NCBI RefSeq assembly: GCF_001050135.1
Contig: NZ_CP012040.1
Span: 5,225,001-5,289,000, forward strand
Direction of reading: 5' to 3'
Length of the DNA: 64,000 bases
From: Cyclobacterium amurskyense
GTDB lineage: Bacteria; Bacteroidota; Bacteroidia; Cytophagales; Cyclobacteriaceae
The translations under genes and the position numbers were made by a program. This document shows positions 17,893 through 27,447 of the stretch, one piece after another (the stretch's first letter is position 1; every line of letters starts with the position of its first letter). The notes below the pieces were generated by a model. That model saw nothing but the letters and a program-made list of their open reading frames with translations, did not search any database and was not told the origin of the DNA.

Positions 17893-20800
17893 TAATTGGC
17901 TAAGTTGATGGTTTTTAATAAAGATTCTGCTTCCTGCTTGACAGTGTCATCCGAAGCATTTTCTATAATGGATTCTAAAGTAGCTTTCGCTTGAAATTTT
18001 TCATTCATGGAAATGTAATTTTGTGCTAGCACAATAAACTGCTTTCCGTACCAATAGGCGTATTGAGTAAAAGGTTGTGAATTATTAAAAATCAACTCAT
18101 TAGAGAGCGAAAATTCACCCTTTTCATAGTGTCTCAAAGCCAATTTATAAAGTGCTTCTGCTCCTTGTTCAGTTTTATGGTTTTCCATAAGCTGCTTGTA
18201 CACCAGCATAGCCTGGTCAACTGCATTGGTGTTTTCAAGGGATTTAGCTTTGATCAATAAAGCGTTGGATTCAGAATCAACAGTGATGTTCCCTAATTCA
18301 AGAATCTTGTCTGCACTCCTGATGGCCTCCTTATAAGCTTTGGTTTCAAAATAAGCTTGCATCAATCCGAAGGTAGCCTCGTATTCCTCCGCTTTACTTC
18401 GGGCATTTTGGGCCGTAAACTGATAATAAGGTATGGCTTTGGAATAGTTGCCATTGCCAAATTCAATATGCGCAAGCTTTTGGAATACCCTACTTTTTAG
18501 GTTGTTATCACTAGTATTTTCTAACTCGTAGTAAATAGACAAGGCCTTGGCATTGTCTCCCAGTCTAAAATAAGCATCGCCTAAATAATACTTGGCTTCA
18601 GGAAGTTGAGCTGAGTTGGGATAGTTCCTGATGAAATTTTGTAAGGCAGTAAGTGCTTGACTGTATGACTGATTGAATACCAAACTTTTTGCAGCTTCAA
18701 ACTCTACATTTTGTAGGTTATTATTACTTGGGTTGGACTTGCGGTATCCCGACAAATAGGTGGAAAACTCTTGTGACCTTCCTTGTAAAGACAAACTTTC
18801 CTGCAAACCAACCAATGCGGTTTCTCCATTCTCAGCATTCGGATATTTATCCAAGATCATTTTATAATCTTCTATGGCTTTGTCGTAGTCTTTTAAAGAA
18901 TAATTAGCAACGGCTCTCCCTTCCAAGGCAAAAGGAATGAAAGGACTGTTAGGTTTATTACTAATTAGTTTTGAAAAGACATCTCTACCTTGGCCATAAT
19001 TCAACTCTTCCATGTGAATTTGAGCCTTTTGGTACAAGGCATCTTCCATGTACAAGCTATTTGGAAAGTTGTTTATCACTTGATCCAATTGCCTGATTGC
19101 CTCTCGGTTATTGTTCTGAAAATTCGCCACTACTCCTCCTCTGAAATAGGCATAATCGCTGTAAGCATTATTTTCAGCTACCGCTCTTCGGAAAACGTTG
19201 GCAGCATCAGTGAATTTTTTCTGCACGTAATAAGTATCTCCAAGTCTTATAAAAGCATCATCATAATGCTGCTTGTCACTACTATTCTTTAATTTGTCAG
19301 TATAGCTCTTGAATTGTCTTTCAGCTTTGTCATATTGGCCGTCATTGAAATAGGCATAGCCTAATCCATAATGAGTTCGGATAAGACTTGGGTCCATAGA
19401 AGGTGGATTCATGCTAATCAACTTTTCATAAGCTTGAATCGCTACTTTATCCTTATTACTAGCTGCATTGGCTTCACCTTTCCAGTATTGCGCCTGGTAT
19501 TGCAAGGACTTGTCTATGGGGTATTGAAGTGACTTGTCTAATAACCTAAGTGTCCCATTGAGGTTATTGTCCCTATAATAGGTCATTGACTGATAAAAGG
19601 TGACTTTCTGGTAAGCAGATTTAATCCTATCCGATTTATTATTCATTTTCTCCATGTGACTTATTGCACGGAGATAATTATTGGTATTGACTAAGGCATC
19701 ACTAAGTAAATTCTCAGCGGCTGTTTTTTGACTACCCTGAGGGTATTCATTCAGGTAGGTATCCAAAGCTGTAATCGCTTCCTGAAATTTACCTAGTTCC
19801 AAACTTACTTTGGCATAATTAAACAAGGCTTCTTCCTTAATTTCAGGTCTAAAGTCTAATTTATAAGCCGCATTAAAACTATTGGCAGCGAAGGGTAAGT
19901 TTTTCTGTTGAATATAGGCATAGCCCAAAAAGTAACTGGCAAGATGTCCCAATTCATCGTTTACTAAAGCCACTTCTTTAAAAAACTGGCTTGCTTCAGC
20001 GAATTGTTTATTTTCATAATGGGCAACACCAGCCTTGTATTGTTGGTCTCTAGATAGCTTTCCTTTCTTGGCAGTCCAAAAAGCCATGTAGTGAACTGCT
20101 GCCTGACTAAAGTTATTTTTGTCGTAATAGGCTTCTGCCAATAGCAGGTGAATTTGTTCGCTGTTATCGAGCCCCTTATTATTAATTATAGGTGCTGCAT
20201 ATTCAATCAAGGTATCTAGTTTTTGTTGTCTGTAATAAATACCAGCCAACATATAAGGTACTTTCAGACTGTACTCACTGGATTTTTCTGCTTCCTTAAA
20301 GTCTTTGGCTGCAGCTTCAAAATCGCCTTGTTCAAATGAACTGTATCCTGCATAGAAATAGGCACTGGCCAAAAAGGGACTCCTATAGGTTTTTGCCCGT
20401 TCAAAATAACTTTTAGCTTGGGTGTAATTCTTTAACTGAAAATAACTGTACCCTGTCTTAAAAAAAAATTCAGGATGTCGATCTGTAGTAAGCGGCACAT
20501 TGCGTAGCAAGTCAAAATTGCTAATGGCTTTTTTGTAATTCCTATTGACAAAATAATGATTTCCTAGAATCCAAGCTGCTTCATTTCTTAGAGATTCATT
20601 GGGATTGTCAAGGATAAAAGCATCCATCAGAGAGGTACCTTCAGGAAAATCCCCTCGAAGTGAGGACAAAGCTTTATAATAGGCAACAGCTACTGCCCGG
20701 CTATTCTCATTGATATCCGGATGCATAGACAACCTGTCAAAAGCTTCTCTAGAGGAGGAAAATTGGTCCTTTTGAAACAGTTCAAGTGCATCCTGAAATT

Positions 20801-20894
20801 TTGCTTCCAGACTGGTTTGATGTAAACTGGATTGGGAATAAACCTGACCTATCATTAGTAAGGTTAAACCATAAAATAGTAATGTTTTTCTCAT
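17892..20894 (-). CDS. Large secreted TPR protein
   Basis: A 1000-residue protein. I start at the ATG of MRKTLLFYGLTLLMIGQ (signal peptide ending near VYSQ) rather than an earlier TTG. Almost the whole mature protein is tandem TPR units, many matching the degenerate W-G-Y-A-F-P pattern, for example FFFKTGYSYFQLKNYTQAKS and IRTHYGLGYAYFNDGQYDKA. Some units resemble the outer-membrane-lipoprotein TPR type (YbgF/BamD). It lies between holA and a barrel gene and overlaps the barrel, which suggests a periplasmic scaffold for an outer-membrane complex. Confidence 0.88.
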   Translation of the reverse strand: MRKTLLFYGLTLLMIGQVYSQSSLHQTSLEAKFQDALELFQKDQFSSSREAFDRLSMHPDINENSRAVAVAYYKALSSLRGDFPEGTSLMDAFILDNPNESLRNEAAWILGNHYFVNRNYKKAISNFDLLRNVPLTTDRHPEFFFKTGYSYFQLKNYTQAKSYFERAKTYRSPFLASAYFYAGYSSFEQGDFEAAAKDFKEAEKSSEYSLKVPYMLAGIYYRQQKLDTLIEYAAPIINNKGLDNSEQIHLLLAEAYYDKNNFSQAAVHYMAFWTAKKGKLSRDQQYKAGVAHYENKQFAEASQFFKEVALVNDELGHLASYFLGYAYIQQKNLPFAANSFNAAYKLDFRPEIKEEALFNYAKVSLELGKFQEAITALDTYLNEYPQGSQKTAAENLLSDALVNTNNYLRAISHMEKMNNKSDRIKSAYQKVTFYQSMTYYRDNNLNGTLRLLDKSLQYPIDKSLQYQAQYWKGEANAASNKDKVAIQAYEKLISMNPPSMDPSLIRTHYGLGYAYFNDGQYDKAERQFKSYTDKLKNSSDKQHYDDAFIRLGDTYYVQKKFTDAANVFRRAVAENNAYSDYAYFRGGVVANFQNNNREAIRQLDQVINNFPNSLYMEDALYQKAQIHMEELNYGQGRDVFSKLISNKPNSPFIPFALEGRAVANYSLKDYDKAIEDYKMILDKYPNAENGETALVGLQESLSLQGRSQEFSTYLSGYRKSNPSNNNLQNVEFEAAKSLVFNQSYSQALTALQNFIRNYPNSAQLPEAKYYLGDAYFRLGDNAKALSIYYELENTSDNNLKSRVFQKLAHIEFGNGNYSKAIPYYQFTAQNARSKAEEYEATFGLMQAYFETKAYKEAIRSADKILELGNITVDSESNALLIKAKSLENTNAVDQAMLVYKQLMENHKTEQGAEALYKLALRHYEKGEFSLSNELIFNNSQPFTQYAYWYGKQFIVLAQNYISMNEKFQAKATLESIIENASDDTVKQEAESLLKTINLAN

Positions 20895-20907
20895 TCTCAA
20901 TTTGCGC

Positions 20908-21933
20908 TCAATGAAGAATTTTAAAAATTAGTTCTTTTAATATCTGACTATCATCCACAGAGTTGGTAGTCGTTACTCCTTTGGAACGTAAGTCCGCCTC
21001 CTTAAGGTATCCAATAACATCAATAATCTTGCCTAAAGAATAATTTTTAGCTGCAATGGTGTATTCTTTAACAAAATAAGGGTTTACCTTAATAACTCCT
21101 GCTAGCTCCCGTTCACCTAAGTTTTTATTGGCTTTGACTAATAAAAGTCGGGAAAAATGGATGTAAAGAAGTGACAGTATGGGTATTAAGGGATGGGACT
21201 TGGTGTTTTGACCAAAATAGTTAATGATGGTATTCGCCTTCAATATGTCTTTATAGCTAATGGCTTTGGTTAACTCGAAATTATTAAAGTCTTTGCTAAT
21301 GCCAATGAATTGCTGAATATGCCCTGCGTTAATTTTCTCAGGTTCATTAAAATTAATAATCATTTTATCAATTTCATTGGTCAGCACCTCCATATTGTTC
21401 CCAATGGATTCGGCTAGAATCTGGCAAGCCTTAGTTTCGATGGTATGTCCCTTTGATTTCACATATTGGTCTATATAAGGAGCCAATTTATATTCAGGGA
21501 TTTTATCTGACTTTACCAGAATGGCTTTTTTGTCCAGCTCTTTTGCAAGGGCTTTACGTCCGTCCAGAACTTTGTATTTATGGGCAAAAACCAGAATTGT
21601 ACTAGGTAACGGATTTTTAATATAGGCGATTAACTGCTGATCCCCTAGTTCTTTTCCAAGGTCTGGAATGTTTTGGGCTTCTTTAACGATGACGACCTGC
21701 CTATCAGCCATCATAGGAAAGCGCTTGGCATTATTGAGAATGGCTGCTACTGTAGCATCTTTTCCATACATTATCGTTTGGTTAAAACTACGATCTTGAG
21801 GAGCCAAAGCGTGGTTTTCAATAAAACCCGTAATTTTATCAATGAAATAAGGCTCTTCACCCTGAAGGAAATAAATAGGTGCAAATTTATTTGCTTCCAG
21901 ATCTTTTAAAATACTTTCCGGTTTACTGGGCAT
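20908..21933 (-). CDS. holA: DNA polymerase III subunit delta
   Basis: A 341-residue clamp-loader subunit that opens the sliding clamp for DNA replication. I choose the ATG of MPSKPESILKDLE, which puts the diagnostic PIYFLQGEEPYFIDKI near residue 20 as in other HolA proteins; the longer frame adds 28 hydrophobic, unrelated residues. Conserved landmarks follow: NAKRFPMMADRQVVIVKEAQ, the LAESIGNNMEVLTNEIDKM block and a helical collar domain at the C-terminus. The gene is first in a unit with the large TPR gene 13 bases downstream. Confidence 0.93.
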   Translation of the reverse strand: MPSKPESILKDLEANKFAPIYFLQGEEPYFIDKITGFIENHALAPQDRSFNQTIMYGKDATVAAILNNAKRFPMMADRQVVIVKEAQNIPDLGKELGDQQLIAYIKNPLPSTILVFAHKYKVLDGRKALAKELDKKAILVKSDKIPEYKLAPYIDQYVKSKGHTIETKACQILAESIGNNMEVLTNEIDKMIINFNEPEKINAGHIQQFIGISKDFNNFELTKAISYKDILKANTIINYFGQNTKSHPLIPILSLLYIHFSRLLLVKANKNLGERELAGVIKVNPYFVKEYTIAAKNYSLGKIIDVIGYLKEADLRSKGVTTTNSVDDSQILKELIFKILH

Positions 21934-21995
21934 ACCTGGTTTAAAAATGAAATTAAAACAGGCCAAATATAAAAAGAATAAAGGATTATTAACTG

Positions 21996-22025
21996 TTGAT
22001 TGAAACAATACCTTCATTACTTTTG
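21996..22025 (+). promoter_or_regulatory. Bacteroidota-type promoter of the TPR gene
   Basis: TTG (21996-21998), a 19-base spacer and TACTTTTG (22018-22025) fit the -33/-7 pattern TTG ... TAnnTTTG exactly. The leader would be about 25 bases, ending at the GTG start at 22056. This promoter supports that start and the direction away from holA. Confidence 0.65.
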
Positions 22026-22055
22026 TATGTATTATGTCACTAAAGCAAATTTAAG

Positions 22056-22754
22056 GTGGAAACTATAGAAACAGGCATCTCATTCTACAAAGAAGGAAAA
22101 TTTGACGCAGCCTTGGCTGTATTTAACCAGCTAATCGTAAAGGAAGGGAAAGTTCCTGCTTACCTGCATTACAGAGCGCGTATTCAATCCAGACTTGGTG
22201 CTTTGGAAGAAGCTTTAATGGATTTTGACACACTGCTTGAATTAGACACTTACAATACCACCTATATTTCAGATAAAGCAGTGGTATTACACTTATTGGA
22301 TCGCAACCATGAAGCCAAGGAAGCGTTTGACCAGGCCTTAAACCTTGATCCAAACAATCCCTACCGCTATTCAAGCAGGGCCTATTTTAGGGATAGAATT
22401 GGCGATCTCAACGGAGCAATAGCCGACTATGAAAAAGCCATAGAACTAGATCCAGAAGATGCTGTGGCGCATAACAATAAAGGAATTGTAGAAGAAAAAC
22501 TTGGGTATAAAGAGCAATCCAAGCAAAGTTATTCCATAGCAGACAAACTTACTGGTTACCAAGCCCCTGAAAGCAATGAATCGGCGCTTCCCAAAATTGA
22601 TAATGCTCCTCAAAACACTATCGAAGAGCCAATTAAAGAACAAGAAGGGCTCAACTTAAAAGCCTATTTTAAGGTATTAACAAACGTATTTACAGATAAA
22701 GAAACCAGAGCTGAGTTTATATCTTTTATAAAGACAAAATTTAAACGCTCTTGA
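22056..22754 (+). CDS. TPR-repeat protein
   Basis: A 232-residue protein of about four TPR units (for example residues 8-40 and the classic NPYRYSSRAYFRDRIGDLNG block), then a Glu/Asn-rich linker and a short charged tail. It has no signal peptide or membrane segment, so it is probably cytoplasmic. It starts with GTG, with the promoter about 30 bases upstream. Its 3' end overlaps the convergent universal stress gene by 14 bases. It is probably a protein-binding adaptor with an unknown partner. Confidence 0.82.
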   Translation: METIETGISFYKEGKFDAALAVFNQLIVKEGKVPAYLHYRARIQSRLGALEEALMDFDTLLELDTYNTTYISDKAVVLHLLDRNHEAKEAFDQALNLDPNNPYRYSSRAYFRDRIGDLNGAIADYEKAIELDPEDAVAHNNKGIVEEKLGYKEQSKQSYSIADKLTGYQAPESNESALPKIDNAPQNTIEEPIKEQEGLNLKAYFKVLTNVFTDKETRAEFISFIKTKFKRS

Positions 22755-23577
22755 TTACATAAAGGGGTTTATTAATAAAATAGGACATTTTCTTCGAAAG
22801 ATTATTGGTGAAGAGTTTCTCAAACCAACTTTTCTTTTTGCTGAGGGTAAATAATATATTTCCTCTGGAAGTAATCAAATAATTTTCCAAGCCCAATGCA
22901 GGTTCATCACGGTAGGATTTTAAAACATAATTCACCTTTTCATAACTAATAAAAGGAGCCAATTCTTCTTTTAAATACTCGTATTGGGCTTTGTCTATTA
23001 AATTTGATTTCGAGCTTACGTGGACCACGTCAATTTCGGCAGAATAACACTGAGCAATTTGTACTACTTTCTGTATAGCTAGTTTATCTTCTTCCAGATA
23101 ATCAGTGGCGTACACAAGTTTTCTGGGAGGTTTAAAGAAAACCTTTCTAGGAATAATAAACACATCACAACTGGCATCTTGTACTACCCTGCTGGAATTG
23201 GTTCCAATGAAATTATTCTTGAATTCATTGATCCCCTCAGTCCCCATTACTATGAGGTCTATTTTATTGTTTTCTGAATAATCAAGGATGGTTTTTACAG
23301 TTTTTCCTTCCATAATAAGTGATCGACAAGAAACTAAGCCCTTATCAATACTTTCTTCCTGTACAACTTTAACCAGGTTTTCAAGTTTTTTTCTTGCAGC
23401 AGGCAAGCTGTCTTCAAGTGCTTTGGATGGAAATAATTTTTGATAATCTTCCTTGTCAGGGACGTGGAAGATAATTAATTCTGCGCCCAACTTCTCTCCT
23501 AATTTGGCCGAATATTCAATTGCGTTTAAGGCAGATTCTGAAAAGTCTATTGGACAAAGAATGGTATAATTTTTCAT
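22741..23577 (-). CDS. Universal stress protein, tandem UspA domains
   Basis: A 278-residue protein with two Usp-fold domains. The first opens MKNYTILCPIDFSESALNAI and carries the nucleotide-binding-like loop DLIVMGTEGINEFKNNFIG. The second starts near residue 140 (KLVYATDYLEEDKLAI) and is more degenerate: I see no glycine-rich loop there. I start at ATG 23577 rather than a TTG two codons upstream. Proteins of this type respond to stress and starvation in Bacteroidota. Ten bases separate it from the dehydrogenase gene upstream on the same strand. Confidence 0.9.
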   Translation of the reverse strand: MKNYTILCPIDFSESALNAIEYSAKLGEKLGAELIIFHVPDKEDYQKLFPSKALEDSLPAARKKLENLVKVVQEESIDKGLVSCRSLIMEGKTVKTILDYSENNKIDLIVMGTEGINEFKNNFIGTNSSRVVQDASCDVFIIPRKVFFKPPRKLVYATDYLEEDKLAIQKVVQIAQCYSAEIDVVHVSSKSNLIDKAQYEYLKEELAPFISYEKVNYVLKSYRDEPALGLENYLITSRGNILFTLSKKKSWFEKLFTNNLSKKMSYFINKPLYVIKSV

Positions 23578-23592
23578 AGTCAAAAATTAATT

Positions 23593-24519
23593 TTAATAAC
23601 CTTGTTCTACACTTACCTCATTAATTAAAGGCATATTTTTACTTAGGTTTCTATAATTGGTAATTATCTGAGGAGCAGCAGCCTTATAATTAGTAATGCT
23701 GGCAATATGGGGAGTGATCATGATCTCATCTTGTTCCCAAAATGGGTGATTTTTATCCAAAGGCTCTTTCCTGAAAACATCCAGTAAAACACCTGAGATA
23801 CGTCCTGATTTAATGGCAGGGATTAAATCCTCTTCCACCAGATGACTCCCTCTTGCCACGTTAATAAGGTAAGTACCTTCTTTAAACTTGGCAAAAAGAT
23901 CCGCATTCAAAAACCCTTCTGTTTTCGACGTAAGAGGCAAAAGGCAAACGACGATATTTACCTGATCCAAAAAATCCTGAATTTGGTCCCCATAGTAGTA
24001 GGGATACCTAAAAGATGCTTTGGGTGAATTACCATATCCAAAACATGGAAACCCAAGAGCATTGACCTTATCCAACACATCGCCTCCCAGTTCACCTACT
24101 CCCATTACTCCCACCGAAATGGGAATTTCCGGTTGGGTCATGTCCCAGGTTTTGGTCTTTTTATCTATCAAGTATCTTTTAAATTGCCGGTGATAATTGA
24201 GAATTCCCATCACTACATAATTGGTCATGGAAAAGGTAAGGCGGGGATCAACAATTCTTGTAATAGGAACATTTTCAGGGAAATAATCCGACATGATATG
24301 ATCTACACCGGAACCCATTGAACAAATTAATTTTAGGTTTGGAAATTCCTTGAGAATATTTTTAGGATGTTGCCACAATACAACTACTTCCACAAGCGCC
24401 TTGTCTTTTATCTCTGGATAAATTTGAAGATCGATATCTGGTGCTAGTTCAAGAAAAATGCCCTTCCAGGCATTAAGCTCTTTTTCAGATTTATTTGGCG
24501 CAACAATTGCTAATGCCAT
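23593..24519 (-). CDS. NAD(P)-dependent 2-hydroxyacid dehydrogenase, GhrA-like
   Basis: A 308-residue D-isomer-specific 2-hydroxyacid dehydrogenase of the glyoxylate/hydroxypyruvate reductase type. The nucleotide loop is VGVMGVGELGG. The three catalytic residues are present: Arg in INVARGSHL, Glu in DVFRKEPL and His in ITPHIASI. The length and the short lid domain fit GhrA rather than phosphoglycerate dehydrogenase, but the preferred substrate cannot be fixed. It probably shares a transcript with the universal stress gene. Confidence 0.9.
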   Translation of the reverse strand: MALAIVAPNKSEKELNAWKGIFLELAPDIDLQIYPEIKDKALVEVVVLWQHPKNILKEFPNLKLICSMGSGVDHIMSDYFPENVPITRIVDPRLTFSMTNYVVMGILNYHRQFKRYLIDKKTKTWDMTQPEIPISVGVMGVGELGGDVLDKVNALGFPCFGYGNSPKASFRYPYYYGDQIQDFLDQVNIVVCLLPLTSKTEGFLNADLFAKFKEGTYLINVARGSHLVEEDLIPAIKSGRISGVLLDVFRKEPLDKNHPFWEQDEIMITPHIASITNYKAAAPQIITNYRNLSKNMPLINEVSVEQGY

Positions 24520-24651
24520 ATAAAGAGTTAATTGGTTTTGGATTGTTGAATTTAACTAATGCTTTTATATACGCTTTGTATATGATGTATCAGGAGGAGG
24601 ATACGCCAAGCAACATAATGGGGGTTGATAAATATTTTCTAACAAATTCCT

Positions 24652-24659
24652 TATCTTTA
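24652..24659 (+). promoter_or_regulatory. Possible -7 element before DUF2911 gene
   Basis: TATCTTTA matches seven of eight positions of TAnnTTTG, with a TTG 24 bases upstream (24625-24627), a little wider than usual. The leader would be about 90 bases. A weak candidate only. Confidence 0.3.
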
Positions 24660-24756
24660 CAAATAGGTGATTTAACCGCTTAAATAAAATTATTACCTGT
24701 TCAGTAAGCCCTTTTTACTCACAGATAAGCTTTAATACAATCTAATTATAATATCT

Positions 24757-25608
24757 ATGAAAACAAAGAATATCATTTGTCTAATTGGACTTTTTTCGCT
24801 TGTTAATTTGAATCTTTTTGCTCAGATAAAAATGCCTCAGGCAAGCCCAAATAGTGAAATATCTCAGCAGGTAGGGCTCACTACACTACATCTCGAATAT
24901 TCTCGTCCAAGTAAGAAAGACAGAAAGATATTTGGGGAATTGGTCCCTTTTGGTAAGGTATGGAGAACAGGAGCAAATAATCCTACTACAATAGAATTTG
25001 ATACGGATATTAAGGTAAATGGAAGAACCTTGAAAGCTGGTAAATATGCCATTTACTCCATTCCTGAGAAAAAAGAGTGGACAATTATCTTTTCTAACAA
25101 TACAGAATTATGGGGTGCAATGGGTTATGATCCATCTGATGATGCACTGAGAATAAATGTCCCAGTTAATAAGCTTAAAAAGCCTGTTGAGTCAATGGAA
25201 ATTCATTTTTCTGACCTGACAGATTCCGGAGCTCAATTTAATCTCTCCTGGGACAAGACCACAGTAAACTTCAAAATAGAAATGGAAGTGGATCGTGTGG
25301 TTATGAGTCAAATAACAAGCCTGCTAATCGATAAAGAAACCAATGATCCGGGATTGTTATTTCAGGCTGCCAATTATTACTATACCCAAGGTAAAGATCT
25401 TAGTTTAGCCAGTGAATGGGTAGCAAAATCAGTTGAAACAGATCCCAAATATTACACGGTTCACCTCCAAGCAAAAATTCAAGCTGCATTGGGTAATACA
25501 AGGGAAGCCATCGCAGCGGCTCAGAAATCAATGGAAATGGCTGAAGAAGCCGGAAACCCTGACTATGTAGCCCTAAATCAGCGATTAATTAACGCAATAA
25601 AAAAATAA
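24757..25608 (+). CDS. Secreted DUF2911-domain protein
   Basis: A 283-residue protein with a signal peptide (IICLIGLFSLVNLNLFAQ) and a DUF2911 domain covering about residues 25-180. Family hallmarks are EYSRPSKKDRKIFGELVPFG, KVWRTGANNPTTIEFDTD and LKAGKYAIYSIP. The rest is TPR-like (VHLQAKIQAALGNTREAI). The family is common in Bacteroidota and has no assigned activity. It is periplasmic and transcribed alone, ending at the hairpin just downstream. Confidence 0.88.
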   Translation: MKTKNIICLIGLFSLVNLNLFAQIKMPQASPNSEISQQVGLTTLHLEYSRPSKKDRKIFGELVPFGKVWRTGANNPTTIEFDTDIKVNGRTLKAGKYAIYSIPEKKEWTIIFSNNTELWGAMGYDPSDDALRINVPVNKLKKPVESMEIHFSDLTDSGAQFNLSWDKTTVNFKIEMEVDRVVMSQITSLLIDKETNDPGLLFQAANYYYTQGKDLSLASEWVAKSVETDPKYYTVHLQAKIQAALGNTREAIAAAQKSMEMAEEAGNPDYVALNQRLINAIKK

Positions 25609-25622
25609 GGGCTTAAGTAAAT

Positions 25623-25670
25623 AAAAATGCGATATAGGCAACTGATAAATTTTACCTATTTCGCATTTTT
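25623..25670. terminator. Bidirectional terminator hairpin
   Basis: AAAAATGCGA and TCGCATTTTT form a ten-base perfect stem with further pairing inside (ATAGG with CCTAT). Its A/T tracts can serve both the plus-strand DUF2911 gene and the minus-strand symporter gene, which converge here. Confidence 0.8.
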
Positions 25671-25716
25671 ATATTTCAATTCAAATTCCTTAGCTTTTTT
25701 CCCATTTTGAGAAGTG

Positions 25717-27447
25717 CTAGCCTTTGCTTACTATAGGCTTTTTAGGCTTAGGGATAAATAGGCTAAGCAATGCTGCAATTGCCATTACCAATAAACAGCC
25801 AATGGCATTGTACCATAAAAAGCCAATGTCAATACTGAAATCTCCAATAGTTTTGCCATTGTAATAGTGAAGGGTAAGGATAAGTATTTCAGTAACTATG
25901 GCTGCCAAGAAAACAGCTTTCCCTCCTACCCACTTCATAAAAAATGCTACCATAAAAATTCCCAATATACTACCATAAAACAAGGACCCTAACAAATTTA
26001 CGGCTTGTATAAGGTTTTCAAACAGGGTTGCATAAGTAGCAAAAAGGATGGCAAATACTCCCCACAATACAGTAAACCACCTGGATGATTTCATATAATG
26101 ATTTGAACTTTGATCCTTATTTATTGATCTCCTGTAAATGTCAATCGTGGTAGTGGAAGACAATGCATTCAACTCTGAGGCGGTAGATGACATGGCCGCA
26201 CTAAATATAACAGCGAAGAGCAACCCAATGACTCCTTGTGGAAGGTAGTCCATCACAAAGCGCATAAACACATAATCCGTATCCCTGGTTTCTGCCAATG
26301 GATCATTTTTTACAATTAGTTCTTTTACCTGGTCCCTGACATCTTCCTGTGCCTTGGTATGGTCACTGATAGCAGATTTATACTGGTCTATGGCTTCTTG
26401 ATCTTCATTTTCGATGGCTCCCAATAGCCCATTTATACTTTCTCCCTTACTTTCAAAAATATTGGTATACGTTTGTTCCAGATCATTAAAATCATGCAAA
26501 TATTCACTCGCTTTCAATTTATCGAGCTGAATGGTATTAAAGAAAACTGGAGGTTGATAAAATTGGTAAAAGACAAATACCATCACCCCTATAAAAAGGA
26601 TGATAAACTGCATGGGTACTTTTAGGAATCCATTCATCATTAAGCCCATTCTACTCTCGGTCAAGGTCTTACCACTGAGGTAACGTTGTACCTGGGATTG
26701 ATCCGTGCCAAAATATGAAAGGAAAAGAAACAATGCCCCAGTAAATCCTGACCAAAAGTTATACCTATCAGATAAATCAAATTCAAAATTGACAATATTG
26801 AGCTTGTCCATTTTACCTGCCACATGCAATGCTTCCGTAAAACTGACTGGTATCATTTGTACCACAATAATTCCTGCCAAAATCATCCCTCCCATCATTA
26901 CTGTCATTTGCTGCTTTTGGGTAACTGAAACAGCTTTAGTACCTCCGGAAACGGTATAGATGACTACTATTACTCCTATAAAAATATTCGTAAAAGTCAG
27001 GTTCCAGCCCAATAGGGTTGACAATATTATGGCTGGAGCATAAATGGTGATACCTGCAGCCAAACCTCTCTGAATCAAGAATAGACCAGCAGTCAAAGTT
27101 CTTGTCTTTAGGTCAAATCTTTGTTCGAGAAACTCATAGGCTGTATACACCTTTAGCTTGTAGTATATTGGTAGGAAAAAAACGCAAATAAATATCATGG
27201 CCACGGGTAGACCAAAATAAAATTGAATGAAGCGCATGCCATCAGAATAAGCCTGACCAGGCGTACTTAAGAAGGTAATGGCAGAAGCTTGCGTAGCCAT
27301 TATGGACAAGCCAATGGTCAGCCAATTCATGTCATTGCCACCACGGATATATTTGTCCATATCCTTAGGCCCATAAGTTTTATAAATTCCATATCCTGCT
27401 ATGACCAACAGGGTTCCAAATAAAATAGTCCAATCCAGGTAACTCAT
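25717..27447 (-). CDS. Sodium:solute symporter (SSS/SLC5 family)
   Basis: A 576-residue inner-membrane carrier with about 13 hydrophobic segments. LSIMATQASAITFLSTPGQ is the typical sodium-site region of segment 1, and GGTKAVSVTQKQQ the usual segment 5-6 loop. Residues about 300-395 form a long acidic, helix-rich loop (for example ENEDQEAIDQYKSAISDHT), longer than in well-known members. The start codon overlaps the stop of the 36-residue peptide gene (ATGA). PIG-L enzymes upstream suggest an amide-bearing sugar or its product as substrate, which is inference only. Confidence 0.92.
   Translation of the reverse strand: MSYLDWTILFGTLLVIAGYGIYKTYGPKDMDKYIRGGNDMNWLTIGLSIMATQASAITFLSTPGQAYSDGMRFIQFYFGLPVAMIFICVFFLPIYYKLKVYTAYEFLEQRFDLKTRTLTAGLFLIQRGLAAGITIYAPAIILSTLLGWNLTFTNIFIGVIVVIYTVSGGTKAVSVTQKQQMTVMMGGMILAGIIVVQMIPVSFTEALHVAGKMDKLNIVNFEFDLSDRYNFWSGFTGALFLFLSYFGTDQSQVQRYLSGKTLTESRMGLMMNGFLKVPMQFIILFIGVMVFVFYQFYQPPVFFNTIQLDKLKASEYLHDFNDLEQTYTNIFESKGESINGLLGAIENEDQEAIDQYKSAISDHTKAQEDVRDQVKELIVKNDPLAETRDTDYVFMRFVMDYLPQGVIGLLFAVIFSAAMSSTASELNALSSTTTIDIYRRSINKDQSSNHYMKSSRWFTVLWGVFAILFATYATLFENLIQAVNLLGSLFYGSILGIFMVAFFMKWVGGKAVFLAAIVTEILILTLHYYNGKTIGDFSIDIGFLWYNAIGCLLVMAIAALLSLFIPKPKKPIVSKG

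Noticed and set aside
24495..24683. 62-codon frame before the DUF2911 gene
   Set aside because: It overlaps the start of the dehydrogenase gene on the other strand and has no recognisable pattern.
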